A stretch of DNA of 64,000 bases from the IMG/VR virus record IMGVR_UViG_3300017917_000733, positions 57,145 to 121,144 of that record; one strand, written 5' to 3'. The position numbers and the translations under genes were made by a program. This DNA comes from a virus. The notes beneath the pieces are model-generated. The model saw only the letters and a list, made by a program, of their open reading frames with translations, was not told the origin of the DNA and did no database searches. This document shows, piece by piece, positions 55,668 to 63,694 of the stretch (position 1 is its first letter; the number at the start of each line of letters is the position of its first letter).

Positions 55668-56666
55668 ATGGTAGAACTAAAGACGGCTGAACATGTAATC
55701 CATTACATGATATCCAATGTAAAACTTTCACGGTATGATGAAAAGTTTATTGCTAACCTACAGGGATTAAAACAGGTCACTACTAATCAAGTAGAATTAT
55801 TTTACAGAATCATTTTCAAGTATCGTAGACAATTAGCCAAGGATGAATTGTATGCGGAGAAACTGATAGAGTTACCTTGGACTATGCCTGTAGTTGAAAG
55901 TGTGGCACAATACACTGATGGATTTGTAATCATAGAAAATTCTAAGATACTTTTTAGATGTCCATACAACAGAAACTTTATCAAACAATTTAGAGATACT
56001 GAATTCAATCCTTTCAAATGGGATAAGGAAAAGAGGCAGTATGAGGCTGATTACGGAGAGAACACACTAAAGTTTTTAGTGAACTCTACAATCAACCACT
56101 TTAAGCACATACACTATTGTGATGAAACTAAAAAGTTATTAGGATCATTGCACCAGTACAAAGATGAACAATACTGGAACCCTACATTGACACTACTCAA
56201 CGACCGTTACTATTTGGTAGCATGTAATCAACATATATTAGATGCAATAGCCGATATTGAATTGAACAATGATGTAAAAACTCTAGCCAAACTAACACAG
56301 TATGGTGTGACCATTGACAATAAACTATACGATAACAACGATGAAAGAATGAGGTTCATAACCAATAACATTGTTGAAGTAGAGGTTAGTCAGGTCATAA
56401 ATATGGCATCATGGCTAAAAGAAATAGGTTGTGATTTAGCGTGTATCAGAGGACCTGCTAGTTTTATCAAAAAACAGTTCACGGATGAATTGGATAAACT
56501 CAATATCAAACACACTGACACAAATATTTTTATAGTAGACAGCGCAACGTTTGATACTGCCAAGTTCCCTGTATTTGTAAGTTTCAGAACTATTATAGGA
56601 CCGTTACCAAAAGGCATGTCAAAAATAATTAGACTAGTAAACTCTCAACCTGTGGATATTAAATGA
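55668..56666 (+). CDS. Conserved protein upstream of uvsW with HARP-like segment
   Basis: Start ATG 55668 lies just after the -10 box, implying a leaderless mRNA. The 332-aa protein has IIENSKILFRCPYNRNFIKQ then FNPFKWDKEKRQYEADYG (~105-140), resembling the HARP domain of SMARCAL1-type annealing helicases (strand, basic patch, W..E...Y). HARP domains promote strand annealing. Its stop overlaps uvsW, so the two may form a split annealing-helicase pair. Function is inferred from this resemblance only. Confidence 0.6.
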   Translation: MVELKTAEHVIHYMISNVKLSRYDEKFIANLQGLKQVTTNQVELFYRIIFKYRRQLAKDELYAEKLIELPWTMPVVESVAQYTDGFVIIENSKILFRCPYNRNFIKQFRDTEFNPFKWDKEKRQYEADYGENTLKFLVNSTINHFKHIHYCDETKKLLGSLHQYKDEQYWNPTLTLLNDRYYLVACNQHILDAIADIELNNDVKTLAKLTQYGVTIDNKLYDNNDERMRFITNNIVEVEVSQVINMASWLKEIGCDLACIRGPASFIKKQFTDELDKLNIKHTDTNIFIVDSATFDTAKFPVFVSFRTIIGPLPKGMSKIIRLVNSQPVDIK

Positions 56667-58120
56667 AAGAATGTAAACTAATAATAAAAGATGAAGTCAA
56701 TGTAAAACTTGAGGGCTTAGAATTAGGCGACCGCAAGACATTGATGAAGATGTTTGAATATGAGATCCCGGGTGCTAGATATCTTCCTGCAGTTAGATTA
56801 GGACGTTGGAATGGTAAAGTAAGTTACTTTGCGTTAGGTGGTTCAACTTATATCAATCTATTGCCTGAGATTCTTCCATTATTGGATCAAGCAGGATATG
56901 ATATTCAGTTAGAAGACCTGCGTGAATATACAACTACATTCAATTTCAACAAAGTGTCCGAGGAGACATTTAAACACAAGCTATGGCCAGACAAGCATCC
57001 AATGGCAGGACAACCTGTTGTATTGCGTGACTATCAGATTGAAATCATTAACAAGTTTTTAGAGAACCCACAATGCATTCAGGAAGTCGCAACTGGGGCA
57101 GGTAAGACATTAACAACAGCGGCATTAAGTTTAAGCGTAGAAGAATATGGTAGAAGTATTGTTATCGTACCTAATAAGGACCTCGTTCGCCAAACAGAAG
57201 CCGACTACATTAACTTGGGTCTGGATGTTGGTGTATATTTTGGTGATCGTAAAGAAATCGGACGTGCCCACACTATTTGTACGTGGCAATCGTTGAATAA
57301 CATGATGAAGAAAACTAAAGCAGGTGAAGCTGAGATTTCTATTGGTGAATTCATTGAAGGTGTTGTTTGTGTCATGGTTGACGAAGTACACATGGCAAAG
57401 GCTGATGCATTAAAAACATTACTTACGGGTCCAATGGCACATATCCCAATTCGTTGGGGGCTGACTGGTACTATTCCTAAAGCAAAGTACGAAGCACAAT
57501 CATTGTTTGTCAGTTTAGGCCCCGTCATTGGTAAATTGTCTGCAAGTGAATTACAAGACAAGGGTGTGCTTGCACAATGTCATGTGAACATTGTTCAATT
57601 AAAAGACGATGTTGAATTCACAAACTACCAAAGTGAGTTGAAATACTTGACAGAGGACAAGAAACGATTAGATGCTATAGCTGAATTAGTATTAAAAATC
57701 AAAGACAGTGGCAATACACTGGTTCTTGTAGATAGAATCAGTGCAGGTAATGAACTTGTTGATAGACTACCAGGTTCAGTGTTTGTCAGCGGAAACACAA
57801 AACTAACTGAAAGAAAAGAAGAATATGATGAAGTTGCAACTAGTAGTGACAAAATTATCGTGGCTACTTATGGGGTTGCCGCTGTGGGTATTAATATACC
57901 TCGTATTTTCAACTTGGTTCTGTTGGAGCCTGGCAAGTCATTTGTTAGAGTTATCCAGAGCATTGGTAGGGGTATAAGGAAAGCCGAAGACAAGGACTTT
58001 GTCCAAATCTGGGACATTACAAGCAACTGCAAGTTCGCAAAACGACACCTGACCCAAAGAAAGTCTTACTATAAAGAGGCCAACTATCCTTTTGCAATTG
58101 AAAAGTTAGAGTATAAGTGA
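56663..58120 (+). CDS. uvsW: UvsW-like superfamily 2 helicase
   Basis: A 485-aa helicase. N-terminal region (RYLPAVRLGRWNGKVSYFAL) matches UvsW's DNA-binding domain. Motif I EVATGAGKT (~141-149), motif II VDEVH (~238), motif III LTGTIPK, and motif VI QSIGRGIRK (~431-439) are present. UvsW unwinds R-loops and branched DNA and helps the switch from origin- to recombination-dependent replication. Length matches T4 UvsW (~500 aa). Confidence 0.95.
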   Translation: MKECKLIIKDEVNVKLEGLELGDRKTLMKMFEYEIPGARYLPAVRLGRWNGKVSYFALGGSTYINLLPEILPLLDQAGYDIQLEDLREYTTTFNFNKVSEETFKHKLWPDKHPMAGQPVVLRDYQIEIINKFLENPQCIQEVATGAGKTLTTAALSLSVEEYGRSIVIVPNKDLVRQTEADYINLGLDVGVYFGDRKEIGRAHTICTWQSLNNMMKKTKAGEAEISIGEFIEGVVCVMVDEVHMAKADALKTLLTGPMAHIPIRWGLTGTIPKAKYEAQSLFVSLGPVIGKLSASELQDKGVLAQCHVNIVQLKDDVEFTNYQSELKYLTEDKKRLDAIAELVLKIKDSGNTLVLVDRISAGNELVDRLPGSVFVSGNTKLTERKEEYDEVATSSDKIIVATYGVAAVGINIPRIFNLVLLEPGKSFVRVIQSIGRGIRKAEDKDFVQIWDITSNCKFAKRHLTQRKSYYKEANYPFAIEKLEYK

Positions 58121-58132
58121 TAAGATATAATT

Positions 58133-58633
58133 ATGAGAATATTAACATTAGACAATCAACCATATAACTTAGAAAACTTGCCTGAAGAAGTTGATGATTT
58201 ACGTTTTGCAATACTTGACAACAGCAATCCTAGCAATGTAGATTATCATTACATTCCATTGATTTTCTTAGAAAGTTTTTCTGCTCCGGCACTTGTACTA
58301 CGTATAGGTGATAGCGTAATCAAAATGCCTGTAGACTGGCAGATATTGATTGGTGAAAAGGAGCACGGTGATTTAGAAACATTGCCATTGACAAGTATCA
58401 ATGACAGAGGATTTAATGCGTTCGAATTTAATCCACTGACTAGTTTCAGACCTGACTTTCTACCCATTGAAATTATTGACATTTACCATGACGTAACTTG
58501 GTATGCACCTAGACTAAAGAACGGACAGTTTCTATGTGTTCCTATTGATGATGGTGACAGACCCAGATGTGTTTACTTTGTCAAAGAGATTAGTAGAAAC
58601 TGTGAGATTGTAGATTACAAACAGGCATTCTAA
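58133..58633 (+). CDS. Conserved phage protein (166 aa)
   Basis: A beta-rich protein (RILTLDNQPYNLENLPEEVD, IGDSVIKMPVDWQILIGEKE, WYAPRLKNGQFLCVPIDDGD). It begins 12 nt after uvsW and its stop overlaps the gp62-like ATG. Similar proteins appear next to replication genes in T4-like phages. Function unknown. Confidence 0.7.
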   Translation: MRILTLDNQPYNLENLPEEVDDLRFAILDNSNPSNVDYHYIPLIFLESFSAPALVLRIGDSVIKMPVDWQILIGEKEHGDLETLPLTSINDRGFNAFEFNPLTSFRPDFLPIEIIDIYHDVTWYAPRLKNGQFLCVPIDDGDRPRCVYFVKEISRNCEIVDYKQAF

Positions 58634-59226
58634 TGGCAACAAAAAAAGCACAAACACCTAAAGAAGAAAAATTTGAGAAACAAGACGTTGACTTGTTTGA
58701 AGTTCTTGCGGCGTTAGACAGAAAAGACTATAATTACTATGATTCACTAAGCGTAGAACAACAAAAGAAAATTGTGCCCTTCATGTTAACCAAATGGATG
58801 AGTGCAATCAAAGGTAGTGAGGGTGTGTCTAGGTATTATGTTATGAGTACCAATGAGTATGCAAACAAATATCTGTTCAATGAGTTTGTGTCTAAGCATC
58901 CTAAACTACAATGGTTGATGTTGTGTGCAAGTAGTCCAGGACTAGGCAAACAATTTCATCAGTGGATTCCAGAGATAGGTATTAAAGTTTCTAAACTAGA
59001 AGAATCAGCCAAAGTAAAAGATATCAGTGCCTATTATAAAAAGATTTATCCTAAAGCAAGTGACAATGACATTCAACAGGTAAGCGAAGCATTTGTTGAA
59101 GAACATAAACGCAAAAGACATTTGGCTCAGTTATTTCCTGACTTAAAACTTAGCGACATTGAAACATTAAATCAAGTTGTAACCGATGAACAAATTAAGC
59201 AATACGAAAGAGATAGAGGAAATTAA
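58633..59226 (+). CDS. 62: gp62-like clamp-loader small subunit
   Basis: A 197-aa helical protein with VDLFEVLAALDRKDYNYYDS (~19-38), FMLTKWMSAIKG (~51-62) and KHPKLQWLMLCASSPGLGKQ (~89-108). This order resembles cyanophage gp62 (D-F-xVLxALDxKD, RWLS, KHPxLxWxLLC). gp62 joins gp44 to load the sliding clamp. The N-terminal 15 residues are Lys-rich. gp44 and gp45 are not in this window, so the call relies on pattern and neighbours. Confidence 0.7.
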   Translation: MATKKAQTPKEEKFEKQDVDLFEVLAALDRKDYNYYDSLSVEQQKKIVPFMLTKWMSAIKGSEGVSRYYVMSTNEYANKYLFNEFVSKHPKLQWLMLCASSPGLGKQFHQWIPEIGIKVSKLEESAKVKDISAYYKKIYPKASDNDIQQVSEAFVEEHKRKRHLAQLFPDLKLSDIETLNQVVTDEQIKQYERDRGN

Positions 59227-59908
59227 CAAACCATTACGTTATGGTTGTGATTTTTGTGGTAGAGAATTCGCCAGAGAATCTACCATAGCTAAACATATCT
59301 GTGAATATAAGCAACGTTGGTTGAATAAAGACTTGCCTGGCAATCGTATTGGCTTTCAATCTTGGTTGCAATTCTACAAGAAAAACACAGCTACAAAGAA
59401 ACAAAAGACCTACGAAGAATTTATTCGTAGCGCATACTATATTGCTTTTGTAAAGTTTGGTAGTTACTGTGTAGATATCAATGCATTGAATATCAGTAGG
59501 TTCGTTGACTGGTTGTTAAAGAATCAGATTAAGATTGATAACTGGTGTAGCGATAACACATACAATAGATATTTGTGCGAGTATCTTAGAATTGAAGATC
59601 CACTAGATGCTATAGCCAGAAGCGTAGAAACAACGATAGATTGGGCAAGCAAAGACAACATCTTGCCCAAAGACTATTTGCGATATGGTAATGTCAATCG
59701 TATCTGTCAATTGATTATTTTGGGTAAAATAAGTCCATGGATGTTGTATCATAGTAACAGCGGGCATGAGTTTTTAGACAGACTTAATCCAGACCATGTT
59801 ACAATGTTGTTAGATTATATCAATCCAGAATTGTGGAAGATCAAGTTTAATAAAGAGCCAGAAAATGTCAAAACAGTTAAAGAAATCCTCAATGCTGGGG
59901 GGTATTGA
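59186..59908 (+). CDS. C2H2-type zinc-finger phage protein
   Basis: A 240-aa protein with one zinc finger near the start (CDFCGREFARESTIAKHIC) followed by a helical region (YIAFVKFGSYCVDINALNIS, FVDWLLKNQIKIDNWCSDN). This layout is conserved in T4-like marine phages. ATG 59186 gives a 41-nt overlap with the gp62-like gene; homologues usually start near NKPLRYGC, so the true start could be a non-ATG codon close to 59222. Possibly DNA-binding. Confidence 0.75.
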   Translation: MNKLSNTKEIEEINKPLRYGCDFCGREFARESTIAKHICEYKQRWLNKDLPGNRIGFQSWLQFYKKNTATKKQKTYEEFIRSAYYIAFVKFGSYCVDINALNISRFVDWLLKNQIKIDNWCSDNTYNRYLCEYLRIEDPLDAIARSVETTIDWASKDNILPKDYLRYGNVNRICQLIILGKISPWMLYHSNSGHEFLDRLNPDHVTMLLDYINPELWKIKFNKEPENVKTVKEILNAGGY

Positions 59909-60119
59909 TGTTGAGCATGACTATCGTGTAAAAATACCCTTTGAGTTGTCTTATGACAATGGGTTCAATATTAATAATTGGAACGAATGTTGTGCTAGAG
60001 CCATTGAAATGTTTGGATTACCGGGCGACAAATATACATGTAAAATGACGAAAGAAAATATTGAGTTTTGGTTCCGAAACGAAAAAGATGCAATGTTGTT
60101 TGAGTTGACTTGCGGATGA
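59865..60119 (+). CDS. LRW-tail paralogue 1 (84 aa)
   Basis: First member of a tandem array. The protein has INNWNECCARAIEMFGLPGD (Trp-helix with Gly-Pro end), a beta segment and a C-terminal helix FRNEKDAMLFELTCG. ATG 59865 has RBS AAAGAG within the upstream gene; ATG 59892 is an alternative. The terminal TCG replaces the RW of later members. No function known. Confidence 0.68.
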   Translation: MSKQLKKSSMLGGIDVEHDYRVKIPFELSYDNGFNINNWNECCARAIEMFGLPGDKYTCKMTKENIEFWFRNEKDAMLFELTCG

Positions 60120-60397
60120 AATGTATTGAATTCAGTTTACCTTCTGGCTCGGCTGGAATGGCTGCAGGATTAACTAGACAAGTTATTATTAAGCAGCTTA
60201 GTCAGATAAAAGAACAGCATGGCATCGATTTTAAAACAAAGACAGACTATCACAGGCTTTATGTTTGGTTAAAAAATGATTCGGATTATACATTATTTTT
60301 CTTGGTGTGGGAAAGCACTTCAACGTGGAGGGTTCCGACACTTATTGAAAAGGATTATCCTGAGGATTGGGGCCCTGATCCGTGGACTGAAAGCTAA
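60116..60397 (+). CDS. LRW-tail paralogue 2, extended (93 aa)
   Basis: ATG 60116 overlaps the previous stop (ATGA). The family tail NDSDYTLFFLVWES occurs at ~62-75 but is followed by an extra ~20 residues rich in Pro, Trp and acidic residues (WGPDPWTES at the end). The extension is encoded in the stretch that overlaps the next frame. Confidence 0.62.
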   Translation: MKCIEFSLPSGSAGMAAGLTRQVIIKQLSQIKEQHGIDFKTKTDYHRLYVWLKNDSDYTLFFLVWESTSTWRVPTLIEKDYPEDWGPDPWTES

Positions 60398-60773
60398 ACG
60401 AAAACTTAAAAAGAGTGGGTACAAAAACTGGAAACAGTATAGGCGTAATCGCGACCCAAATGTCAACAAATATGCTAACTATTTGGATGACTTCTACAAA
60501 GGCTACCCATATGTTTATGCTTGCCCGAATCCAAGTCATTATGGGTACGAATTGTTGTATGATTATGGGCCCGGTGGGGTCAGATATGGGTATGATGACA
60601 TAGACGATTGGTGTGAAGAAAAGATAAAATGGAACTATCGGACCGATATTCATCGTGTTTGGATGAACCGTGATGGTAGTTATGAGTTGAATGATATTGG
60701 AGGAAGTGATATAATATTCTATGCATTCAAACATGAAAAAGACTTCACACATTTCTTACTAAGATGGGCATGA
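60276..60773 (+). CDS. LRW-tail paralogue 3, Tyr-rich long form (165 aa, start uncertain)
   Basis: The only in-frame ATG is at 60276, giving 122 nt of overlap with paralogue 2; a non-ATG start near 60380-60395 is possible. The conserved part is NWKQYRRNRDPNVNKYANYL, YGYELLYDYGPGGVRYGYDD, WCEEKIKWNYRTDIHRVW, and ends FKHEKDFTHFLLRWA. It is longer than its neighbours because of the Tyr/Gly-rich insert. The stop overlaps the next ATG. Confidence 0.65.
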   Translation: MIRIIHYFSWCGKALQRGGFRHLLKRIILRIGALIRGLKAKRKLKKSGYKNWKQYRRNRDPNVNKYANYLDDFYKGYPYVYACPNPSHYGYELLYDYGPGGVRYGYDDIDDWCEEKIKWNYRTDIHRVWMNRDGSYELNDIGGSDIIFYAFKHEKDFTHFLLRWA

Positions 60774-61024
60774 TGGAACAAGGTAGCTTTACGTACAAGA
60801 CAGAACACTACTACGGTAGTAAGAAACATATCCATACCATTTCTTGGGTAGGTAAAGGTGAAGTTGACAGTGAAGAAATTCAAAAGTGGTGTATTGAGAA
60901 TTTCGGGCAACCCGGTTACCAAGAAGAACATGGCGAAGCTAGATGGTTAGACCATACAGATTTTGCATCAGTCATTCTAATTAAAGACGAAGATTTGACC
61001 TTCTTCTTATTGAAGTGGACATGA
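60770..61024 (+). CDS. LRW-tail paralogue 4 (84 aa)
   Basis: Starts at the ATGA overlap (60770). Contains EEIQKWCIENFGQPGYQEEH (Trp-helix, Gly-x-Pro) and ends IKDEDLTFFLLKWT. The N-terminal strand is FTYKTEHYYGSKKHIHTISW. Confidence 0.72.
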   Translation: MMEQGSFTYKTEHYYGSKKHIHTISWVGKGEVDSEEIQKWCIENFGQPGYQEEHGEARWLDHTDFASVILIKDEDLTFFLLKWT

Positions 61025-61236
61025 GAAATTTATACCCAGACTTAAATTATAAAGTCCTTGTAAAGTTACCAAGTACCGATACTGACCATATTGACGAATG
61101 GTGCTGGAAGCATTTTGGTGAACAGGGTGAGAAATGGGATTGTTGTTTTGCTGATGACAGTCCCTGGAATTATGACCAATATTATATGTTTGCTAATCAA
61201 AAAGATGCAATGCTTTTTACACTAAGATGGGTATAA
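61021..61236 (+). CDS. LRW-tail paralogue 5 (71 aa)
   Basis: Starts at the ATGA overlap (61021). Contains DHIDEWCWKHFGEQGEKWDC and ends FANQKDAMLFTLRWV. A clean example of the minimal family unit: strand, Trp-helix, strand pair, terminal helix. Confidence 0.75.
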   Translation: MRNLYPDLNYKVLVKLPSTDTDHIDEWCWKHFGEQGEKWDCCFADDSPWNYDQYYMFANQKDAMLFTLRWV

Positions 61237-61466
61237 GAAAAGTTCATATGGAGGGACCTACTTGGCACGATACTAAAGTAGGATGGCATGAATTGGAACT
61301 GAACCTGAACGGTAACCAAAAACGCTGTGACGAAGTAATGGAATGGCTGTATAATACGATAGACAAACCTGAAAGACATTGTAGATGGTTCTTAACTGTT
61401 TCAGGAATCAAAATTAAATTTAGATATGAGCGTGATTATATCGTAGCAATGTTGAGGTGGTCGTGA
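61227..61466 (+). CDS. LRW-tail paralogue 6 (79 aa)
   Basis: ATG 61227 is formed from the AGA-TGG codons of the previous gene's Arg-Trp (10-nt overlap); ATG 61248 is an alternative. Contains RCDEVMEWLYNTIDKPERHC and ends FRYERDYIVAMLRWS. Confidence 0.7.
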   Translation: MGIRKVHMEGPTWHDTKVGWHELELNLNGNQKRCDEVMEWLYNTIDKPERHCRWFLTVSGIKIKFRYERDYIVAMLRWS

Positions 61467-61687
61467 ATACTATAAAGTTTAAACAACTATACAAAATTAA
61501 ATATGCCGAAACAGTAGACGGTGTACAAGCACAGTGGCAAATAAGTTATAAAGATTATATTGTCAATGCATGGCTCAAAGAAAACTGTAAGCACCCATAT
61601 TATCACAGTCCTGGTTATCTAACAGAAAAGTTTATTGAGTTTGAAGATGAAAAAGAAGCAATGATGTTTGCATTAAGGTGGGTATGA
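61463..61687 (+). CDS. LRW-tail paralogue 7 (74 aa, GTG start)
   Basis: Starts at GTGA (61463) overlapping the previous TGA, with AGGTGG four nucleotides upstream as RBS-like sequence. Contains IVNAWLKENCKHPYYHSPGY and ends FEDEKEAMMFALRWV. Confidence 0.7.
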   Translation: MNTIKFKQLYKIKYAETVDGVQAQWQISYKDYIVNAWLKENCKHPYYHSPGYLTEKFIEFEDEKEAMMFALRWV

Positions 61688-61887
61688 GAGTAATGAACAA
61701 AAGTATTTGGCCCTATCAATTTACAATGCCGCCATGTGACCTTGAAACTTTAAAGCAGAGAAAAGATTGGATGATGAAAAATTTATATCACGGTGGTTAT
61801 TACGAACCTAAGTGGTATATTAATGGAGACACTTATTGTTTCCAAGATGAAAAAGAAGCAATGTTGTTTACATTGAGGTGGTCTTGA
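61684..61887 (+). CDS. LRW-tail paralogue 8 (67 aa)
   Basis: ATGA overlap start (61684) after AGGTGGGT. Contains LKQRKDWMMKNLYHGGYYEP and ends FQDEKEAMLFTLRWS, nearly the same as paralogue 7's end, so these two are probably the most recent duplicates. Confidence 0.73.
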   Translation: MRVMNKSIWPYQFTMPPCDLETLKQRKDWMMKNLYHGGYYEPKWYINGDTYCFQDEKEAMLFTLRWS

Positions 61888-62102
61888 TTGAAGTAAAGAT
61901 TTTGGATATGCTTCCCAATAAAGCGATAGAAATTGTCGATGACCTCAAGCTAAAGGGTTATATGATTGGGATAGATTTTGACTTTGCCTACCATCCTCCC
62001 AAGTTTGATGACTTTTCAGGTGATGCAGTCTATAATAGATATGTATTATTCACATTTTACAAAGAAGAATTAGCAACATGGTTCAGTCTGATGTATCATT
62101 AA
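61884..62102 (+). CDS. LRW-tail paralogue 9, diverged (72 aa, TTG start)
   Basis: Probable start TTGA (61884) overlapping the previous stop, after AGGTGGTC; GTG 61878 is an alternative. End FYKEELATWFSLMYH is a diverged form of the family tail. Contains NKAIEIVDDLKLKGYMIGID. Confidence 0.62.
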   Translation: MIEVKILDMLPNKAIEIVDDLKLKGYMIGIDFDFAYHPPKFDDFSGDAVYNRYVLFTFYKEELATWFSLMYH

Positions 62103-62350
62103 TGGAAGAAATCATCAAGGAAAAACTTGAAGAACTGCAAAGAGATATAGATGCCGATATTATGCGAGTTTGTTTAGTTGATGGTGGCTGGACAGAAGTA
62201 TTGTTTTGTTATAATAACGACAAACATGCTGTTGATGTTTTAGAATGGATCGGGAATAACGTCAAAGAAAATCAATGGTCACGATTGAATGGTTACTTTG
62301 TTTTTCGCAATAAAAAAGATGCTGAGTGGTTCATGTTGCGATGGCTATAA
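62102..62350 (+). CDS. LRW-tail paralogue 10 (82 aa)
   Basis: Start ATG 62102 overlaps the previous TAA; an earlier in-frame ATG (62078) is less likely. Contains AVDVLEWIGNNVKENQWSRL and ends FRNKKDAEWFMLRWL. Confidence 0.72.
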   Translation: MEEIIKEKLEELQRDIDADIMRVCLVDGGWTEVLFCYNNDKHAVDVLEWIGNNVKENQWSRLNGYFVFRNKKDAEWFMLRWL

Positions 62351-62628
62351 AATTCAACATAAACAGAAGCATAGGATGGAATTTAGAATACGCAACTATG
62401 AAAGTAACACAGATTATCACTGACGGTGCAGATTGCTATCCATGGACTGAATACTTTGCTTTATTGCCACGCAAATCAGTTACAGGTAAACGCATCTTCT
62501 GGACTAAAGCATACAAGCGTAAAGTATGGGTAGTGTGGGGAGCAGGCTTTCATATGGAACCAGAAGTTCAATATGCTACTGCATTTGATTTATTAACCTA
62601 CGATGATAAAGATACCTTTACAACATGA
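62341..62628 (+). CDS. Conserved protein inside the array (95 aa)
   Basis: ATG 62341 is again formed from the CGA-TGG of the previous gene. This protein lacks the family tail; it is basic and aromatic (TGKRIFWTKAYKRKVWVVWG, EPEVQYATAFDLLTYDD). Similar small proteins occur in T4-like phages. Probably an unrelated gene trapped in the array. Confidence 0.68.
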   Translation: MAIKFNINRSIGWNLEYATMKVTQIITDGADCYPWTEYFALLPRKSVTGKRIFWTKAYKRKVWVVWGAGFHMEPEVQYATAFDLLTYDDKDTFTT

Positions 62629-62824
62629 CACACTCACGCCTGAGCAAGAACAATGGCTAATGAAGAATGTCGGCCCTAAAATGCATCACTTGCACAATAG
62701 CATAGGCGGACAAGGTTGGTTAGTCAAAAGAGAATCGCAACCAAATACTGATTATCTAAGATTGTATCTCACATTAGAAGATGATAGACTCGCTACATTT
62801 TTTACAATCAAATTTTCGTCATGA
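62603..62824 (+). CDS. LRW-tail paralogue 11, diverged (73 aa)
   Basis: Overlaps the previous gene by 26 nt. Contains TPEQEQWLMKNVGPKMHHLH (Trp-helix with Gly-Pro) and ends LEDDRLATFFTIKFSS, a diverged tail. The stop overlaps the next ATG. Confidence 0.66.
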   Translation: MIKIPLQHDTLTPEQEQWLMKNVGPKMHHLHNSIGGQGWLVKRESQPNTDYLRLYLTLEDDRLATFFTIKFSS

Positions 62825-63093
62825 CCAATATTTCACCTATACAAGATTATGATGACGATGGCCCAGAGATAGAGTTTCGCAAGAAACGCTGGGACTATTG
62901 GAAAGCATTGAAGCAAATTCGTAAAGAATATATGCAAGATACAGCTAGCGGTGAGTTTGATGCGTTTGAATTTGAAGATTACATTGAAGCAAACTATGGC
63001 ATCAAGATGAACATAGTAGATGGTAATATTACAGACGGATATAAAATCATGGACGAAAAGAAGTACCTAATATTTTTACTGAAATATCAATGA
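62821..63093 (+). CDS. LRW-tail paralogue 12, diverged (90 aa)
   Basis: ATGA overlap start. Acidic N-terminus (QDYDDDGPEIEF), basic helix (KKRWDYWKALKQIRKEY) and end MDEKKYLIFLLKYQ, the last recognisable tail of the array. Confidence 0.64.
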   Translation: MTNISPIQDYDDDGPEIEFRKKRWDYWKALKQIRKEYMQDTASGEFDAFEFEDYIEANYGIKMNIVDGNITDGYKIMDEKKYLIFLLKYQ

Positions 63094-63431
63094 CAGACCA
63101 TCCATTCAAAATCACACAGTACGAAAAGTTTGTAACTGTATCATGGCCTACCTTTAAGGATGTAAGAGAAAAAGTTACTAAGCTAAAATTAGTTGAAGCG
63201 GCATTCAATCAATCTAACGCTGTTGAGGTTGGTTTCGTGTTAGAACTCAATAACAAAGAATATGATATCCTGTGGATCAATTCTTTTCTTAGTTTGACTG
63301 AAAATGATTATTTGGCTTACTTACAAGACATGTATACCATCAAAGGTGTTGCGTATAGAGATATGTCAGACGCAACAAAATTCTTTGATTGGCTAGAAGG
63401 AAAGTATATATGGCAATTACTCAAGGCTTAA
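63090..63431 (+). CDS. Hypothetical protein (113 aa)
   Basis: ATGA overlap with paralogue 12. Contains TVSWPTFKDVREKVTKLKLV, LNNKEYDILWINSFLSL and a C-terminal FFDWLEGKYIWQLLKA. No clear family tail; may be a related but more diverged protein. Confidence 0.64.
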   Translation: MTDHPFKITQYEKFVTVSWPTFKDVREKVTKLKLVEAAFNQSNAVEVGFVLELNNKEYDILWINSFLSLTENDYLAYLQDMYTIKGVAYRDMSDATKFFDWLEGKYIWQLLKA

Positions 63432-63694
63432 ATGGGACATTAGCACAAGATTTGTGTTATAATGACATAGAACCAATCTATTTTAGAATATTCAAAAAGA
63501 CCGTTCCAGTTGACAATACATGGGAGGATCGTGTATTCTATGAAATTAAGAAATTCCCAATGGGACGTAATGAAACAATAGACTGGTTACTCAAACACTA
63601 TAGCAATGAAGAATATGCAGGTACTTGGTGGACTACGGTAAACGGAATCTGCATGAATCAGAAAATTTACACACACTATAAATTGATAGAATAA
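63410..63694 (+). CDS. Conserved phage protein (94 aa)
   Basis: Start ATG 63410 after RBS AAGGAAAG, overlapping the previous gene by 22 nt. Contains GLNGTLAQDLCYNDIEPIYF, NETIDWLLKHYSNEEYAGTW (similar to the array's Trp-helix) and ends NQKIYTHYKLIE. Possibly a distant relative of the array. Conserved in T4-like phages as far as I recall; unknown function. Confidence 0.68.
   Translation: MAITQGLNGTLAQDLCYNDIEPIYFRIFKKTVPVDNTWEDRVFYEIKKFPMGRNETIDWLLKHYSNEEYAGTWWTTVNGICMNQKIYTHYKLIE

Noticed and set aside
58133-58135. TATAAT at 58126-58131 as a promoter for the 166-aa gene
   Set aside because: The box ends 1 nt before the ATG, too close for transcription to include the start codon, and no -35 is evident; co-transcription with uvsW is more likely.
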